64,000 bases of DNA from the NCBI GenBank assembly GCA_037349315.1, contig JBAIAC010000040.1, forward strand, positions 13,472,001 to 13,536,000, written 5' to 3'. Under the pieces are notes generated by a model, which was not told where the DNA came from, ran no database searches, and worked only from the letters and a program-made list of their open reading frames with translations. Numbering within the stretch: position 1 is the stretch's first letter; every line of letters begins with the position of its first letter. This document shows, piece by piece, positions 60,440-64,000 of this stretch. This DNA is from Chelydra serpentina (lineage: Eukaryota > Chordata > Testudines > Chelydridae). The position numbers and the translations under genes are program-made.

Positions 60440-60585
60440 GTTCCTAGATGTCAGAATGGCAGCTTCAAACCTGGAGAACCAGTTGCACAGTGCCCAGAAG
60501 AATCTGTTGTTTCTCCAGCGGGAACATGCCAACACACTCAAAGGTTTGCATGCTGAGATTCGACGACTGCAACAGCATTGCACAG
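60440..60585 (+). CDS. CCDC92: CCDC92 exon encoding the start of the coiled coil
   Basis: Acceptor TTGTTAACAG at 60,430-60,439 and donor CACAG|GTAATT at 60,586. It codes FLDVR then, from the ATG at 60,456, MAASNLENQLHSAQKNLLFL and on to GLHAEIRRLQQHCT, nearly identical to the human protein over the same stretch. This is the start of the CCDC92/74 N-terminal coiled-coil domain. CCDC92 is a small coiled-coil protein reported at centrioles and cilia as a partner of CEP164. The conserved LDV-M segment ahead of the ATG suggests translation begins in an upstream exon; the ATG at 60,456 remains a possible start. The exon ends in phase 1, matching the next exon. Confidence 0.95.
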
Positions 60586-62056
60586 GTAATTACAGAAATA
60601 CTGCCAGCAGTGTTGCTAGGAACACTCAGCAGTTCAGCTTTGCGAAAGGCTTCACTCCCAAGTCCTCTCCTTCCTGAAGCCATTTGAAATACCATTTCAC
60701 AATAGTATTCAAATATTATTTGACCAGCTGCACTTCCGGAAGAAGCTTGGTATTCTATCGGTATTGTATTGTAGTAATCGCATAAAAACCTGCAGGTTCA
60801 TGCCACTTCTCGGTATTGAAATCTCCATAAAGCATCATCTCCTGTGTTGTACTTCGCTCAAACAATGTACATTTCTGAGTACGCAAACTATTGTAATAAA
60901 TAAAGTACAATTGTTAAAATAACTGAAGAGTCTGTTTTGTGAAGTGTTCTCTCATATTTATTTCATGTACATTGGCTTTCTTGCTAATATGGTAATCTGC
61001 AGTGGATCCCTTTGTTCAAAGTAGAAAGGTTCTGCCACTATTTATTATAGCAAATAATAATGTACAGTAGAACCTCAGAGTTATGAACTAACCAGTCAAC
61101 CACACACCTCAATTGAAACCAGAAGTATACAATCAGGCAGCAGCAGAGACCACCCCGCCCCCCCAAAGCAGTACAGTACTGTGTTAAAAATAAACTACTA
61201 AAAGAATAAAAGCAAAGCAGTATTTTTCTTCTGCATAGTAAAGTTTCAAAGCTGTAGTAAGTCAATGTTCAGTTATAAATTTTTGAAAGAACAACCATAA
61301 TGTTTTGTTCAGAGTTACGAACAACCTCCATTCCCAAGGTGTTCGTAACTGAGGTTCTACATGTTTTAACGGCTTATAAAAATGTTTGTAGTGCAAAATA
61401 TGTATGTATTGTCTAGCAAAACTATAATTTGCACTCAGGTCTAATGTGTTGGTGAAAACTGATTTTGATTTAGTAGCAAAGATCACGCTTACATTTCTAC
61501 TGGCTCCATTTAATATGCATTACTATACCAGCACCAAATGAACCAGAGAAACCCTGTTAGGTCCCAACTAGTGTGTATTCCCAGCCAATGCAGGATTTTT
61601 CCCTATGGTATATTCCCCAAAGCTTTGTCCAGTCAACAACTTTTGAGAGAATATTTCACGGTATTAGTGTACAAGTGTGCATTGGACTCAAGCAAAATAG
61701 CCTATTAAACTAATCAACGGCAAACAATGCTAATAAGAGAAAAATTGGACAGAACAGATTTTACTCTTCAGTTTTAGTCATGAAAATCATTTAAAGTATT
61801 TACATAATAAACATGTTAGAACACTTAATTCAATCAAATTAAACCCCAAACTTAATATGTGCAGCTGTAGGATACAGGGGTAGTTTGGGGAGCATTTTCT
61901 GTAGCTTTCTTTAAGGTGCTGACTTTTTAAATCTGTTGAAGCAGACTTTTGCTACTAGAAATATCTATGAATGCAAAAGACAGTTCTAACCTCTGCAGAT
62001 ATGCTCTATTTTAATCATACATAATGTCCAATAAATAAAACATGTTTCTTTTTTAG
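60586..62056 (+). other. CCDC92 intron between first two certain exons
   Basis: AT-rich intron of 1.5 kb carrying the pogo-like MITE at 61,065. No other exon seen. Confidence 0.6.
61065..61363. mobile_element. pogo/Tigger-like MITE
   Basis: Ends CAGTAGAACCTCAGAGTTATG and GTTCGTAACTGAGGTTCTAC form a terminal inverted repeat of more than 20 bp, and the left flank is TA, the Tc1/mariner target. The right border is slightly degraded (ATG). A poly-C tract lies at about 61,155-61,165. No transposase frame remains. Confidence 0.7.
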
Positions 62057-62098
62057 ATTTGACCTACGAGCTGACTCTGAAGAGTTCGGCCCTAGCAG
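62057..62098 (+). CDS. CCDC92: CCDC92 small coiled-coil exon
   Basis: This 42-bp exon has acceptor TTTCTTTTTTAG (ending 62,056) and donor GCAG|GTAAGA at 62,099. It codes D-LTYELTLKSSALA, continuing QQHCT-DLTYELT of the CCDC92 family without a frame change, and is phase 1 at both ends. A micro-exon like this is easily missed by open-frame scans. Confidence 0.93.
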
Positions 62099-62259
62099 GT
62101 AAGAAATGCAGTGCAGGTGTGATGCTTTTCATGTCCTGGTTAACATCTTCCATCTTTTGGTGTGTTTGTGAGTGCGTGTGAGTGAGAGATGTAGGCATGC
62201 TTTTTTTTTTTAACAACACAAGTATATAACAACACTTTTCACTTAGAAGTGTTAGTGCC

Positions 62260-62420
62260 TTCCAACCAAGGATCCCAAAATGCTTTCTTACTTGCTAGGC
62301 TTAATTTCTGAATGCTTGTGAAGTTTTCCTATCTCAGGGTCACAAAAGAAGTCTATGGAAGGACCAGGAATAGAACCCAGACCTGCTGACTCCCATTTCT
62401 TTGTTTTAACCACCAGACCA
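62260..62420 (-). mobile_element. MIR-type SINE fragment
   Basis: AAGGATCCCAAAATGCTTTC, TCTATGGAAGGACCAGGAAT, AGAACCCAGACCTGCTGACTC and AACCACCAGACCATCA follow the reverse MIR order. Confidence 0.7.
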
Positions 62421-62639
62421 TCATTTCCCTCTACTCAGTACACGAAGACAGAAACTATAAATACTCTCACTCTGCCCATAAATCACATTCTTGAAACTCT
62501 GCAAATACTGTAGCTGCATCACAGATCTCAAGATGTGCTGTGCTTCAGCTGCTGATACTTAAGAGCATAATGCTTGCTGGGGATAACCCCTAGACTGGGA
62601 AACGGGTACAGTCAGGCCTCACAACACGTCTTTGTGTTA

Positions 62640-62800
62640 AGTATTGGATTGTACCTATTTTACAGAAGGATAAGATGAAGTATGAAGAGGTTAAGTGATT
62701 TGCCCAAGGTGTCATACCATGGTGGTGTGGCAGCCAGGAATAGTGCCCAAGAGTTCTGACTTCAAGAGCATTCTTCTAACCATTAGCTCACCATAACATT
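62640..62800 (-). mobile_element. MIR-type SINE fragment
   Basis: CCTATTTTACAGAAGGATAA, GAGGTTAAGTGATTTGCCCA, AGGTGTCATACCATGG and AACCATTAGCTC are a clear reverse MIR. Confidence 0.8.
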
Positions 62801-63238
62801 TCTAGACTTTCTAATGTGGTACAGCCAGGCATTCTCCTAGCCATGTCAATGAGTTCTTGTTACTCTTGGTAGCCTAGCAGGATTTGCAAAATGACTTAAA
62901 TTTGGAAGCATTCAGCAACCAAAATTTACTGTAATTTCTGGCTACTTTCCTAGAACAACTGAGCTATTTTCGTTTTTATTTCAACCTGGTAGCATCAACT
63001 GGGCATCCTCCCCATCCTAAGCTGCTGAATGTGGCGTTGATCTTGTATCTAATTTTTTGTTTAACTAAGCGCTATCGTGTTAGCTTTTAAACTAAGAAGT
63101 GGTCAGTGTATTTCCAGAAGTTAGAATGTACGAATATCCCAAAGGCTAAAAATTAATTTTAAGGAAAGGAGTTGCATTGCTCATTTTTACCTAGCAGCTA
63201 TAATTAGCTTGAAACTATTTATTTTCCTGTTCTTCTAG

Positions 63239-64000
63239 AAAATGGTAATTCAAGAAGTGATGAACTCAAAAGAAAATGTGAAGCACTTGAAGCTCAGCTG
63301 AAAGTCAAAGAGGCTGAAAATAATGAATTATTAAAGGAACTGGAACAAAAAACTGCGATGATAATGGTGCTGGAAAACACCATCAAAGAAAGAGAAAAGA
63401 AGTATTTAGAAGAGTTAAAAATGAAAAGCCATAAGCTAAATATGCTGTCAAGTGAACTAGAGCAGCGAGCAAGCACTATTGCATATCTAACTTCACAACT
63501 GCATGCTACCAAGAAAAAGCTTATGAGTTCAAGTGGGACTTCGGATGCCACCCCCTCTGGAAGTCCAGTATTGTCCAACTACAAGCCAGCCCCTCCCAAA
63601 GATAAACTACCTGAGACGCCACGACGCAGAATGAAAAAGAGTCTGTCAACACCACTAAACCCGGAGTTTGAGGAGGCCTATAGATTAGGATCGGATAGCC
63701 GAAAGCTTCTGTTGCGAGAGCCTGTTGATGCTATGCCTGATCCCACTCCATTTTTACTGGCCAGGGAAACTGCAGAGATCCACCTGATCAAAGAAAGGCC
63801 TTTAGTTATTCCACCCATTGCTTCAGAACGCTCAGCCAGTGAATCACACAGTCCAGCAAAAGAGAAGCAGCACAAGGCGCATATTGGTGTGGCACATCGA
63901 ATTCACCATGTAACAACATCCCAGCCTCAGCCTGAGGTTGAAACATTAGCAGTGGATCAGGTCAATGGAAGTAAAGTGGTCCGAAAGCATTCAGGGACAG
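63239..64000 (+). CDS. CCDC92: CCDC92 last coding exon (3' end cut by window edge)
   Basis: The acceptor TTCCTGTTCTTCTAG ends at 63,238. The exon begins AA, completing a GAA codon, and codes ENGNSRSDELKRKCEALEAQ onward. It first continues the coiled coil (LLKELEQKTAMIMVLENTIK, EREKKYLEELKMKSHKLNML, SSELEQRASTIAYLTSQLHA), then a Ser/Pro-rich basic tail (KLMSSSGTSDATPSGSP, KDKLPETPRRRMKKSLSTPL) and the conserved DAMPDPTPFLLARE and ERPLVIPPIAS blocks. It ends at KVVRKHSGT one base into the next codon. The human protein ends only four residues later, so about 14 coding bases including the stop fall outside the window. Counting from the ATG at 60,456 gives about 315 residues, close to the human length minus its leader. 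The frame is intact. Confidence 0.96.

Larger units (their letters stand above)
62099..63238 (+). other. CCDC92 intron with two MIR-type SINEs
   Basis: A 1.1 kb intron with MIR copies at about 62,260-62,420 and 62,640-62,800; nothing else recognised. Confidence 0.6.

Overview
This is a eukaryotic, vertebrate window. It has spliced exons with GT/AG borders, a CpG-island promoter, a long AT-rich intron, and many CR1 LINE, MIR/CORE SINE, Harbinger-like and hAT-like MITE, LTR and Penelope-like insertions. The CR1 3' ends, the MITE families and the Penelope-like tail are of types I recognise from turtle genomes, so the best guess is a (cryptodiran) turtle. The species cannot be fixed from the sequence alone.

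Layout. Positions 1 to about 42,000 hold no recognisable host gene; this is repeat-rich intergenic DNA. Clear insertions are: a Harbinger-like MITE pair at 1,192-3,567 with a 5'-truncated Penelope-like retroelement nested inside (1,505-3,335, intact reverse transcriptase plus GIY-YIG frame); LTR-like repeats at about 4,380-5,115 and 13,650-14,290; an hAT-like MITE at 7,159-7,377; a CR1 fragment at about 7,560-8,895 split by a solo LTR at 7,843-8,518 with a perfect 5-bp target duplication; further CR1 copies near 11.6-12.3 kb and 34.1-35.3 kb; a 97-bp Penelope-tail insertion at 31,954-32,050 with a perfect 13-bp target duplication; and many SINE fragments.

Positions 42,050-64,000 hold one gene on the plus strand, CCDC92, a centriole/cilium-associated coiled-coil protein. 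A CpG island at 42.05-42.56 kb contains a perfect RFX X-box palindrome and a putative first exon ending in a strong donor (42,435). It is followed by a GC-rich minisatellite of about 1 kb (roughly 50-bp unit, about 20 copies). A repeat-poor, AT-rich intron runs to about 60.4 kb. Three certain coding exons follow: 60,440-60,585, 62,057-62,098 and 63,239 to the window edge; only the last few codons appear to be cut off. A further open exon at 59,565-59,789 has good splice signals and joins in phase to the known first coding exon. It would give CCDC92 an N-terminal extension of about 80 residues that I do not recognise from the family.

The most interesting points are the candidate N-terminal exon, the X-box at the promoter together with paired RFX-like sites in the intron (57.45-57.52 kb), the hammerhead-ribozyme-like tails of two Penelope-type insertions, and the minisatellite abutting the first splice donor.
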